A DNA stretch of 5,631 nucleotides. Origin: Nitrospinaceae bacterium. GTDB taxonomy: Bacteria > Nitrospinota > Nitrospinia > Nitrospinales > Nitrospinaceae. Under the pieces are notes generated by a model, which was given only the letters and a program-made list of their open reading frames with translations, was not told the DNA's origin and ran no database searches. A program made the translations under genes and the position numbers. The stretch spans positions 1-5,631 of the forward strand of contig JAJDAX010000063.1 of NCBI GenBank assembly GCA_029261615.1, written 5' to 3'. Below are positions 1 to 5,631 of this stretch, in pieces (the first letter of the stretch is position 1; each line of letters opens with the position of its first letter).

Positions 1-112
1 CAAGAGTCTGCAAACCGTATTCACCGAAACTGACCTTGTTTCCACGCCGGGCGGCACCGGTCATTCGACCCTTGTGCTTCTTCCGGTACTTGACTTTTTT
101 TGGCATTAACAT
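1..112 (-). CDS. rplP: 50S ribosomal protein L16, N-terminal part (cut by window edge)
   Basis: This is the start of L16, a 50S protein that sits near the A-site tRNA and the peptidyl-transferase centre. The 37 visible residues begin [17 protein letters not shown] and end [13 protein letters not shown], the near-invariant L16 N-terminus. The ATG at 110-112 is supported by this match and by an AGGAG site 8 nt upstream. It follows rpsC after 24 nt, the standard S10-operon order. The remainder, about 100 residues in the family and including the arginine that some bacteria hydroxylate, lies outside the window. Identification is firm. Nothing in the visible part is unusual. Confidence 0.97.
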   Translation of the reverse strand, partial: MLMPKKVKYRKKHKGRMTGAARRGNKVSFGEYGLQTL

Positions 113-120
113 AATTAAGT

Positions 121-125
121 CTCCT
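121..125 (-). promoter_or_regulatory. Shine-Dalgarno site of rplP
   Basis: AGGAG on the minus strand lies 8 nt before the rplP ATG, in the 24-nt rpsC-rplP spacer. It supports the ATG at 112 as the start. Confidence 0.75.
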
Positions 126-136
126 GGCCCGCCGCT

Positions 137-808
137 CTACGCGTCTTTATCTACGTTTTTAGTTGGAACTTCCTGACGCTCGCGGAAGATGTCTCCCTTA
201 TAAACCCAAACCTTGATCCCGATGATCCCGTAAGTCGTCGCCGCTTCGGCCGTACCGTAGTCGATATCAGCACGCAACGTGTGCAGCGGAACTCGACCCT
301 CACGATACCACTCGCTCCTGGCGATTTCTGCGCCGGCAAGCCTGCCCGAACAACGAATCTTAATTCCCTTCGCACCAAACCTCAAAGAGGAAACAACTGA
401 TTTTTTCATGGCGCGGCGAAAGGAAATCCGTTTCTCCAATTGCAACGCAATGTTCTGCGCAACCAAAGTGGCGTCGAGCTCAGCCCGCCTGATTTCCTTA
501 ATGTTCAGGTTGATCTGCTTACCACCGATCATCCTCTGCAATTCTTCTTTCAACCGATCCACTTCCAACCCTTTTTTACCGATGATGATCCCTGGGCGTG
601 CAGTGTGGATGTTGATGCGAATCCGGTTCGCGGAGCGCTCAATCTCGACATTCGAAACCCCGGCATGTGACAGGGCCTTCTTAAGATGCTTCCTTAACTT
701 GATGTCTTCCAACAACAGGTCAGGATAATCCTTGGTGGCGTACCAGTTAGATCTCCAGGGCTTATTGACGCCCAATCGAAACCCGTAAGGATGAACTTTC
801 TGACCCAC
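137..808 (-). CDS. rpsC: 30S ribosomal protein S3
   Basis: S3 is a small-subunit head protein at the mRNA entry channel, where it contributes to mRNA unwinding. The 223-residue product starts [13 protein letters not shown], the family N-terminus. The type II KH domain has its GKKG loop at residues 77-80. The C-terminal S3 domain contains the hallmark [30 protein letters not shown] stretch, from about residue 155. The basic residues R131, R132 and K135, in SFRRAMK, match the positions tied to helicase activity in E. coli S3. The start codon is GTG (806-808), fixed by the conserved N-terminus and a strong GGAGG site. The stop is TAG. The gene follows rplV after 18 nt and precedes rplP. The C-terminal tail is about 10 residues shorter than in E. 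coli, which is common. Confidence 0.98.
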   Translation of the reverse strand: MGQKVHPYGFRLGVNKPWRSNWYATKDYPDLLLEDIKLRKHLKKALSHAGVSNVEIERSANRIRINIHTARPGIIIGKKGLEVDRLKEELQRMIGGKQINLNIKEIRRAELDATLVAQNIALQLEKRISFRRAMKKSVVSSLRFGAKGIKIRCSGRLAGAEIARSEWYREGRVPLHTLRADIDYGTAEAATTYGIIGIKVWVYKGDIFRERQEVPTKNVDKDA

Positions 809-815
809 TATTGTG

Positions 816-820
816 CCTCC
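816..820 (-). promoter_or_regulatory. Shine-Dalgarno site of rpsC (decides GTG start)
   Basis: GGAGG on the minus strand lies 7 nt before the GTG at 806-808. It is the strongest Shine-Dalgarno match in the window. With the conserved MGQKVHP N-terminus it establishes the non-ATG start of rpsC. Confidence 0.85.
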
Positions 821-826
821 GAAAAA

Positions 827-1162
827 TTAACGTTCGTTCAAGACAATCGTGATATGACTGTGCCGCTTTTTGATCGGCGATGCAGACCCACGTGCCCGCG
901 GCATAAACCGCTTCATTGTAATTCCCTTGTCCACAGTGATCGCCTTGATAAAAAGATCGTCCACGTCGACTACTTTGTGATTTTCTTCTGCGTTCGCTAT
1001 AGCCGATTTCAGGAGCTTGGAAATGATCTCCGCCGATTTCTTGCGAGTAAACGCGAGTATATTGATCGCATCGTTTACGTTGCGACCGCGCACCAAATCT
1101 GCAACCAGCCTTGCTTTTTGCGGACTGACGTGCACCTGCCTCAATGAAGCCTTTACATCCAT
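827..1162 (-). CDS. rplV: 50S ribosomal protein L22
   Basis: L22 is a 50S protein whose long beta-hairpin lines the polypeptide exit tunnel. The chosen product is 111 residues, starting MDVKASLRQVHVSPQKARLVADLVRG. E. coli L22 is 110 residues. The tunnel hairpin carries MKR at 83-85 and then FMPRARGSASPIKKRHSHITIVL. The MKR triplet, whose deletion gives macrolide resistance in E. coli, is intact. The frame stays open upstream to 1246, but that extension overlaps rpsS and lacks L22 similarity. A GGAGAG site 6 nt before the ATG at 1160-1162 settles the start. rpsS ends 13 nt upstream and rpsC begins 18 nt downstream. Confidence 0.97.
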   Translation of the reverse strand: MDVKASLRQVHVSPQKARLVADLVRGRNVNDAINILAFTRKKSAEIISKLLKSAIANAEENHKVVDVDDLFIKAITVDKGITMKRFMPRARGSASPIKKRHSHITIVLNER

Positions 1163-1168
1163 TACGCT

Positions 1169-1174
1169 CTCTCC
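1169..1174 (-). promoter_or_regulatory. Shine-Dalgarno site of rplV
   Basis: GGAGAG on the minus strand lies 6 nt before the ATG at 1160-1162, within the 13-nt rpsS-rplV spacer. It favours this ATG over upstream in-frame starts inside rpsS. Confidence 0.8.
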
Positions 1175-1175
1175 A

Positions 1176-1460
1176 TCATTTGCCCGGCCCGGCCTTTTTG
1201 GTTTTGCCGCTGTGCGCCTTAAATGTCCGGGTAGGCGAAAACTCACCCAACTTGTGGCCCACCATGTTTTCCGAGATAAAAACAGGAATGAACTTTTTCC
1301 CGTTGTGGACCCCGAGGGTATGCCCTACGAAATCAGGAAGAATGGTCGAACGCCTCGACCAGGTCTTGATGATCTTCTTGTCGTTGCGACGATTCAACTC
1401 CTCGACTTTTTTCTCGAGATGCCCGTCTACAAACGGCCCTTTTTTTAACGAACGTGCCAT
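1176..1460 (-). CDS. rpsS: 30S ribosomal protein S19
   Basis: S19 is a small-subunit head protein that forms a complex with S13 and contacts the A-site finger and tRNA. The product is 94 residues, the usual size (E. coli 92). It starts [15 protein letters not shown] and contains the signature run [18 protein letters not shown], then [28 protein letters not shown]. The lysine/glycine-rich tail, KKAGPGK, is typical. The ATG at 1458-1460 is preceded by AGGAG at 10 nt. The stop is TGA, 13 nt before rplV. Unusually for this operon, the gene is separated from rplB by 125 nt. Confidence 0.98.
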   Translation of the reverse strand: MARSLKKGPFVDGHLEKKVEELNRRNDKKIIKTWSRRSTILPDFVGHTLGVHNGKKFIPVFISENMVGHKLGEFSPTRTFKAHSGKTKKAGPGK

Positions 1461-1470
1461 CGTTTAATCA

Positions 1471-1475
1471 CTCCT
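1471..1475 (-). promoter_or_regulatory. Shine-Dalgarno site of rpsS
   Basis: AGGAG on the minus strand lies 10 nt before the rpsS ATG, at the downstream end of the 125-nt rplB-rpsS gap. It sits inside a five-codon ATG...TAA mini frame (1464-1481) that ends 3 nt before rpsS. Confidence 0.7.
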
Positions 1476-1481
1476 GAACAT

Positions 1482-1583
1482 TTAGCGGTCCGGACTCCCG
1501 ACCACTTGACCTGATACCCGCTGTTCTATACGGAAACCAGACTCTATCTTTTGCTCCGGGAAATTCTGCCCCCGGAACGACAC
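1482..1583 (-). CDS. Candidate 33-codon small ORF in the rplB-rpsS gap (doubtful)
   Basis: An uninterrupted frame starts GTG at 1581-1583 and ends TAA at 1482-1484. It would encode 33 residues, beginning M(V)SFRGQNFPEQK and ending QVVGSPDR. The peptide is hydrophilic with several charged residues, has no membrane segment or cysteine motif, and I recognise no family. AGAGGA (1591-1596), at the very end of rplB, lies 7 nt before the GTG, which is good Shine-Dalgarno spacing. Against it, the start is non-ATG, and an open frame of this length arises readily by chance. The gap may instead function as untranslated RNA. If translated, it would sit between rplB and rpsS and could act as a leader peptide. 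Confidence 0.2.
   Translation of the reverse strand: MSFRGQNFPEQKIESGFRIEQRVSGQVVGSPDR
1487..1503 (-). other. Weak hairpin in the rplB-rpsS gap
   Basis: GGTC (1487-1490) pairs with GACC (1500-1503). After one mismatch, GG (1492-1493) pairs with CC (1497-1498), leaving a 3-nt loop. There is no following T tract on either strand, so it is not an intrinsic terminator. It lies 26 nt upstream of the rpsS start. The function is unknown and the stem may be fortuitous. Confidence 0.25.
1553..1578 (-). other. Inverted repeat / hairpin just after rplB
   Basis: On the minus strand GTTCCGGG (1578-1571) can pair with CCCGGAGC (1560-1553) across a 10-nt loop. The stem is 8 bp including one G-U pair. It begins 8 nt after the rplB stop. 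What follows is A-rich rather than a T run, so it is not a canonical Rho-independent terminator. It could be an mRNA processing or stability element, or a protein-binding site. This is an inference from pairing only. Confidence 0.4.
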
Positions 1584-1585
1584 CT

Positions 1586-2416
1586 TTATTTCCTCTTACG
1601 CCGACTCAAAATAAACTTCTCAGACGGCTTCTTTTTCTTACGAGTCTTAAATCCTTTAGCCGGCTGACCCCAGGGACTACAGGGATGTCGCCCACCTGAA
1701 GATCGTCCTTCACCACCACCCATTGGATGATCGACTGGATTCATCGCCACCGCACGCACGCGCGGTCGACGGCCCAACCATCGGGAACGACCCGCCTTAC
1801 CCCAGGAAACTTTTTCGTGATCGGTATTGCCCACCGTACCCACAGTTGCCCGACACTTGAGCTCAACCAGCCGCACTTCGCCCGATCCAAGCTTGATGTT
1901 GGCGTAACGACCTTCCTTCGCCATGAGCTGCGCACCCGTCCCGGCACTGCGCGCAATCTGACCACCCTTACCTGGTCGCAATTCGATATTGTGGATCAGC
2001 GTACCTTCCGGAATCAACTGAAGCGGCAGGCAATTACCAACTTTTACTTCAGCTTTGTCACCGGACATAACCGTCGCCCCTGCTTTCAAATCACGTGGGG
2101 CCACGATATAACGCTTTTCACCATCGGCATACACCAGCAAGGCAATGTTGGCACTGCGATTGGGATCGTATTCAATTCCTTCTACCCGGGCTGGAACATC
2201 GTCCTTATTGCGACGGAAATCAATTACCCGGTACAGTTTTCGATGACCACCACCCCGATGAGGCGCAGTAAGGCGACCGTGGTGGTTACGACCACCTTTA
2301 CGACCGATCGCAACAAGCAAACTCTTTTCTGGAGTTTTCTTGGTGATCTCCTCAAAAGTGGAGATCGTCCGGAAACGTACTCCGGCAGATGTTGGTTTCA
2401 TTCTGCGTACAGGCAT
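1586..2416 (-). CDS. rplB: 50S ribosomal protein L2
   Basis: L2 binds 23S rRNA at the base of the peptidyl-transferase centre and helps join the subunits and bind tRNA. The 276-residue product matches the family size (E. coli 273). Landmarks include [10 protein letters not shown] (41-50), [20 protein letters not shown] (53-72), [11 protein letters not shown] (82-92), and [14 protein letters not shown] (147-160). The C-terminal AMNPVDHP follows (224-231). H230 corresponds to the histidine called His229 in E. coli and linked to peptidyl transfer. The next usual histidine is Met232, giving [10 protein letters not shown]. The tail is strongly basic ([18 protein letters not shown]). The ATG is at 2414-2416, 6 nt after rplW, with GGGAG 11 nt upstream. 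A 125-nt gap follows the stop. Confidence 0.98.
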   Translation of the reverse strand: MPVRRMKPTSAGVRFRTISTFEEITKKTPEKSLLVAIGRKGGRNHHGRLTAPHRGGGHRKLYRVIDFRRNKDDVPARVEGIEYDPNRSANIALLVYADGEKRYIVAPRDLKAGATVMSGDKAEVKVGNCLPLQLIPEGTLIHNIELRPGKGGQIARSAGTGAQLMAKEGRYANIKLGSGEVRLVELKCRATVGTVGNTDHEKVSWGKAGRSRWLGRRPRVRAVAMNPVDHPMGGGEGRSSGGRHPCSPWGQPAKGFKTRKKKKPSEKFILSRRKRK

Positions 2417-2422
2417 ACTCGC

Positions 2423-2710
2423 TTACGCTCCCTCGAAGAAATCAATTGTGTCACCGTCCTTCAAAAGGACCATGGCTTTTTTCCAGCTTTGAGTCTGCCC
2501 CATGAACTTTCCAAAACGCTTATGCTTTGGCTTCATCATCAACGTATTAACCTTAAGCACGCTGACCTTGAATATTTTTTCAACCGCCTGCTTGACCAGA
2601 TGCTTATTAGCATCGCGGTTAACCTGAAACAAAACCCAGTTACCCCCTTCAGACATCAAAGTGCCTTTTTCCGTGACCAGGGGTTTTTCCAACACGCGAT
2701 GCAAATCCAT
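2423..2710 (-). CDS. rplW: 50S ribosomal protein L23
   Basis: L23 sits at the mouth of the exit tunnel and docks trigger factor and the signal recognition particle. The product is 95 residues (E. coli 100). It begins MDLHRVLEKPLVTEKGT. E14 in VTEK aligns with Glu18 of E. coli L23, the key trigger-factor contact. The core runs FQVNRDANKHLVKQAVEKIFKVSVLKVNTL, and the C-terminal part includes SWKKAMVLLKDGDTIDFFEGA. The ATG shares its A with the rplD stop (TAATG). GAGGAG (2722-2727), within the rplD end, lies 11 nt upstream. rplB follows after 6 nt. Confidence 0.97.
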   Translation of the reverse strand: MDLHRVLEKPLVTEKGTLMSEGGNWVLFQVNRDANKHLVKQAVEKIFKVSVLKVNTLMMKPKHKRFGKFMGQTQSWKKAMVLLKDGDTIDFFEGA

Positions 2711-3336
2711 TAGTTAAGACGCTCCTCAATTTTCTTGACCGTCTCAGGCGTCAACACGATTCGTTCGTGCCGGAGCAGGTCGTACGCATTCAAACCGTCG
2801 ATCGACAAACAGTCCACCTTAGGAAGGTTCCTCACCGCTAGCCGGAGATTATGATTGTCTTCACCCAGAAGGAACAGGGTTTTTGCCGGAAGCTCCAGCT
2901 TACCCAAGAGCGCTATCGCAAGCTTAGTCTTTGGCTCTTCGAGCGAAAGATCCTTCACCACGGTGATACCACCATTCTGGAGGCGATCAGTTAAAACGGA
3001 TTTGAGCGCGAGTTTTTTAGATTTTTTAGACAGAGTGAAACCGTAGTCACGAGGAGTGGGACCAAATACGGTCATACCGCCGACCCAGTTGGCGGATCGG
3101 ATACTGCCCTGACGAGCACGACCGGTCCCCTTCTGACGCCAGGGCTTTTTACCACCGCCACGAACTTCACATTTACTGTTCTGCGTTTTCGCGGTTCCAC
3201 TGCGCCGGGTAGCAAGCTGCATGACAACATACCGCTGCACCAGATGCTCCCGAACCGTCACTCCGAAAACATCATCGGATACGGCGACAGTCTCGACTTT
3301 ATTATTTTCTCTATCTTTAACTTCTAGTTCCGCCAT
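2710..3336 (-). CDS. rplD: 50S ribosomal protein L4
   Basis: L4 is a 50S assembly protein whose extended loop lines the exit tunnel. In gammaproteobacteria it also represses the S10 operon. The product is 208 residues from the ATG at 3334-3336 (E. coli 201). The tunnel loop is well conserved: RGGGKKPWRQKGTGRARQGS (59-78), then IRSANWVGGMTVFGP. Further landmarks are ALKSVLTDRL, the PKTKLA segment and LRLAVRNLPKVD. An in-frame GTG directly precedes the ATG. I prefer the ATG because it overlaps the rplC TGA by one base (TGATG) and gives the usual N-terminus. There is no good Shine-Dalgarno site, so translation is probably coupled to rplC. Confidence 0.97.
   Translation of the reverse strand: MAELEVKDRENNKVETVAVSDDVFGVTVREHLVQRYVVMQLATRRSGTAKTQNSKCEVRGGGKKPWRQKGTGRARQGSIRSANWVGGMTVFGPTPRDYGFTLSKKSKKLALKSVLTDRLQNGGITVVKDLSLEEPKTKLAIALLGKLELPAKTLFLLGEDNHNLRLAVRNLPKVDCLSIDGLNAYDLLRHERIVLTPETVKKIEERLN
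2722..2727 (-). promoter_or_regulatory. Shine-Dalgarno site of rplW inside rplD
   Basis: GAGGAG on the minus strand, inside the last codons of rplD (encoding EER), lies 11 nt before the rplW ATG. It gives rplW an initiation signal of its own besides the 1-nt overlap. Confidence 0.6.
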
Positions 3337-3340
3337 CACT
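3328..3340 (-). promoter_or_regulatory. rplC/rplD stop-start overlap (TGATG)
   Basis: The rplC stop TGA (3336-3338) and the rplD ATG (3334-3336) share one base, with no recognisable Shine-Dalgarno site upstream. The 13-nt sequence here is identical to that at the tuf/rpsJ junction. Confidence 0.6.
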
Positions 3341-3983
3341 TCTTACCATTCTTTGGTTGTTTTTGCGCCTTGACCACCCTCACCAACCCGCCATTCATTC
3401 CAGGCACAGCGCCCCGAATCAGGATGGTGTTGTTTCCTGTGTCGACACCGACAACTCTCAAATTCTTAACAAAGACCCGCACGCTACCCATATGGCCCGC
3501 CATGGGATGCCCTCTAAGCACCCGACCCGGGAATGTGGCCATACCGATGGACCCCGGACCGCGAAATGATTCATGGTTACCGCGGGATGCAGGATGCCCG
3601 GCAAACCCGTGCCGCTTCATGACTCCCTGAAACCCCTTACCCTTGGAAGTCCCAATAACATTGACCATGTCGCCTTCCGCGAACACGTCAACCTTAAGCG
3701 GTTTTCCAAGCGCGTCGTCTTCGATTTTCTGATCCCGGAATTCAGTCAAGGTTTGCGCCGGATCCATTTTGTGTTTTGCATAAAAACCCTGCTGCGCCTT
3801 ATTGGTGTGCTTCTTTTTACGCTCACCATAGGCCACAAGAACCGCCTCATAACCGTCCACTTCCGTGGTTCGCTTTAAAACCGGAACACATTTTTCCACC
3901 TGAATCACCGTAACAGGAACACAATCTCCCTTTTCGGTGAACACCTGGGTCATCCCCATTTTCTTTCCAAGTAATGCTTCCAT
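3336..3983 (-). CDS. rplC: 50S ribosomal protein L3
   Basis: L3 is an early 50S assembly protein whose loop approaches the peptidyl-transferase centre. From the ATG at 3981-3983 the product is 215 residues (E. coli 209), starting MEALLGKKMGMTQVF, the family N-terminus. The frame stays open upstream into rpsJ (a GTG at 4014-4016), but that extension has no L3 character. Landmarks are GTSKGKGFQGVMKRHGF (111-127) and FRGPGSIGMATFPGRV (140-155), then MAGHMG. The glutamine methylated by PrmB in E. coli (Gln150) is a threonine here. The start lies 4 nt after the rpsJ stop with no clear Shine-Dalgarno site. The TGA overlaps the rplD ATG. Confidence 0.97.
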   Translation of the reverse strand: MEALLGKKMGMTQVFTEKGDCVPVTVIQVEKCVPVLKRTTEVDGYEAVLVAYGERKKKHTNKAQQGFYAKHKMDPAQTLTEFRDQKIEDDALGKPLKVDVFAEGDMVNVIGTSKGKGFQGVMKRHGFAGHPASRGNHESFRGPGSIGMATFPGRVLRGHPMAGHMGSVRVFVKNLRVVGVDTGNNTILIRGAVPGMNGGLVRVVKAQKQPKNGKK

Positions 3984-3987
3984 AAGG

Positions 3988-4301
3988 CTACAGCTTAATC
4001 TCAATATCGACGCCACCAGAAAGGTCTAACTTCATGAGAGCATCTACGGTCTGTGGGGTGGGCTCGAGGATCTCCAGGATCCGCTTATGCGTCCGGATCT
4101 CGAACTGTTCCCGTGATTTTTTATCAACATGCGGTGATCTCAAAACCGTCCACACATTACGAACAGTTGGCAACGGGATGGGACCCACCACGCGAGCGCC
4201 AGTGCGCTTCGTGGTTTCCACGATCTCGCCGACCGACCAATCCAGCAATTTGTGGTCGTAAGCTTTGAGCTTGATCTTTATTTTCTGACTCGTTTCCGCC
4301 A

Positions 4302-4302
<1 letters not shown>
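3988..4302 (-). CDS. rpsJ: 30S ribosomal protein S10
   Basis: S10 is a small-subunit head protein that also partners NusB in transcription antitermination. From the ATG at 4300-4302 the product is 104 residues (E. coli 103). Landmarks are [35 protein letters not shown] (26-46), and [20 protein letters not shown] (55-74), the S10 signature. The C-terminus is [24 protein letters not shown] in frame immediately upstream (4303-4305) is an alternative start adding one residue. The ATG overlaps the tuf TGA by one base. There is no strong Shine-Dalgarno site and no leader sequence, so expression probably depends on tuf transcription and coupled translation. Confidence 0.97.

Positions 4303-4306
<4 letters not shown>
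4294..4306 (-). promoter_or_regulatory. tuf/rpsJ stop-start overlap (TGATG)
   Basis: The tuf stop TGA (4302-4304) and the rpsJ ATG (4300-4302) share one base. A weak upstream Shine-Dalgarno match suggests termination-reinitiation coupling. The same 13 bases recur at the rplC/rplD junction (3328-3340). Confidence 0.6.
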
Positions 4307-5492
<1,186 letters not shown>

Positions 5493-5502
5493 ACCGTGTT
5501 CA

Positions 5503-5506
5503 CTCC
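5503..5506 (-). promoter_or_regulatory. Shine-Dalgarno site of tuf
   Basis: GGAG on the minus strand lies 10 nt before the tuf ATG, in the 43-nt fusA-tuf spacer. I see no promoter or terminator in that spacer, so fusA and tuf are likely co-transcribed. Confidence 0.65.
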
Positions 5507-5535
5507 ATTTTCTCGATCGTAGATGTCGATATCAG

Positions 5536-5631
5536 TTAAACCGTCGTGTTTTGAGGTGCCGTCCCGGCAGCTTTGGCGATCAACTCTTCGGCGATCGCCG
5601 CCGGCACAACATCGTATTTAGCAAATTCCAT
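5536..5631 (-). CDS. fusA: Elongation factor G, C-terminal end (cut by window edge)
   Basis: The last 31 codons of a minus-strand gene are visible, reading MEFAKYDVVPAAIAEELIAK and then a short AAGTAPQNTTV tail before TAA. The EF-x-x-Y-x-x-V-P-x-x-I/V-A pattern is the usual C-terminus of EF-G, the translocation GTPase. The position directly upstream of tuf is the standard str-operon place for fusA. The methionine at the window edge is internal, not a start. The rest of the protein, including the GTPase domain, is outside. The tail after IAK is somewhat longer than in E. coli EF-G and looks disordered. Confidence 0.9.
   Translation of the reverse strand: MEFAKYDVVPAAIAEELIAKAAGTAPQNTTV

Noticed and set aside
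791..1147. A plus-strand frame of 118 codons antisense to rplV
   Set aside because: It is a shadow of the L22 gene. No Shine-Dalgarno site or domain supports it.
1163..1246. N-terminal extension of rplV to an upstream start inside rpsS
   Set aside because: The extra 28 residues (rich in Pro, Arg, Gly) are the alternate-frame reading of the rpsS end. L22 starts at MDVKAS with a good GGAGAG site at 6 nt.
1510..1560. Possible internal promoter for rpsS (TATAGA on the minus strand)
   Set aside because: The hexamer matches the -10 consensus at only four positions, and no TTGACA-like element lies about 17 nt upstream.
1553..1578. Rho-independent terminator after rplB
   Set aside because: The hairpin is followed by an A-rich stretch on the coding strand and no T run. 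Termination here would cut off essential genes.
1727..2713. A 328-codon plus-strand frame antisense to rplB and rplW
   Set aside because: It overlaps two conserved ribosomal protein genes completely, with no family resemblance or credible start region. Codon bias of the real genes explains the open frame.
3984..4016. N-terminal extension of rplC to a GTG inside rpsJ
   Set aside because: The residues before MEALLGKKMGMTQVF have no L3 counterpart and are the alternate-frame reading of the S10 C-terminus.
5493..5535. Separate tuf promoter in the fusA-tuf spacer
   Set aside because: The 43-nt spacer shows GATATC and CGATCG palindromes, but no -35/-10 arrangement fits with room for a start before the Shine-Dalgarno site.

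Overview
The window is a conserved bacterial ribosomal-protein and translation-factor block. All genes lie on the minus strand, so transcription runs from high to low coordinates. The order is: end of fusA (EF-G), tuf (EF-Tu), rpsJ (S10), rplC (L3), rplD (L4), rplW (L23), rplB (L2), rpsS (S19), rplV (L22), rpsC (S3) and the first 37 codons of rplP (L16). This is the classical str operon end joined directly to the S10 operon. No RNA gene, mobile element, CRISPR array or accessory gene was seen.

The organism is a bacterium, not an archaeon or organelle. EF-Tu is 396 residues long, all proteins are of bacterial type and full length, and base composition is moderate. The phylum cannot be fixed by eye. 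L2 carries the [10 protein letters not shown] variant and EF-Tu carries GRIETG in domain 2. From memory these recall Bacteroidota/Chlorobi or PVC-type bacteria, while the EF-Tu G domain also resembles Desulfobacterota-like sequences. This is a weak impression only.

Layout from the promoter-proximal side: 5631-5536 is the EF-G C-terminus. A 43-nt gap with a Shine-Dalgarno site precedes tuf (5492-4302). tuf, rpsJ, rplC, rplD, rplW and rplB then follow almost without spacers, with 1-nt stop/start overlaps at tuf/rpsJ, rplC/rplD and rplD/rplW. The one loose junction is a 125-nt gap between rplB and rpsS (1461-1585). It contains an imperfect pair of hairpins and an unassigned 33-codon open frame. 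After it, rpsS, rplV, rpsC and rplP follow with 13-24 nt spacers, each with a clear Shine-Dalgarno site.

The genes work together in translation. EF-Tu delivers aminoacyl-tRNA and EF-G translocates. S10, S19 and S3 build the small-subunit head. L2, L3, L4, L22, L23 and L16 build the 50S core around the peptidyl-transferase centre and exit tunnel. There is no room between tuf and rpsJ for an E. coli-type L4-responsive S10 leader, so the S10 genes are probably read from promoters upstream of this window. I see no convincing novel system. The rplB-rpsS gap is the part most worth a second look.
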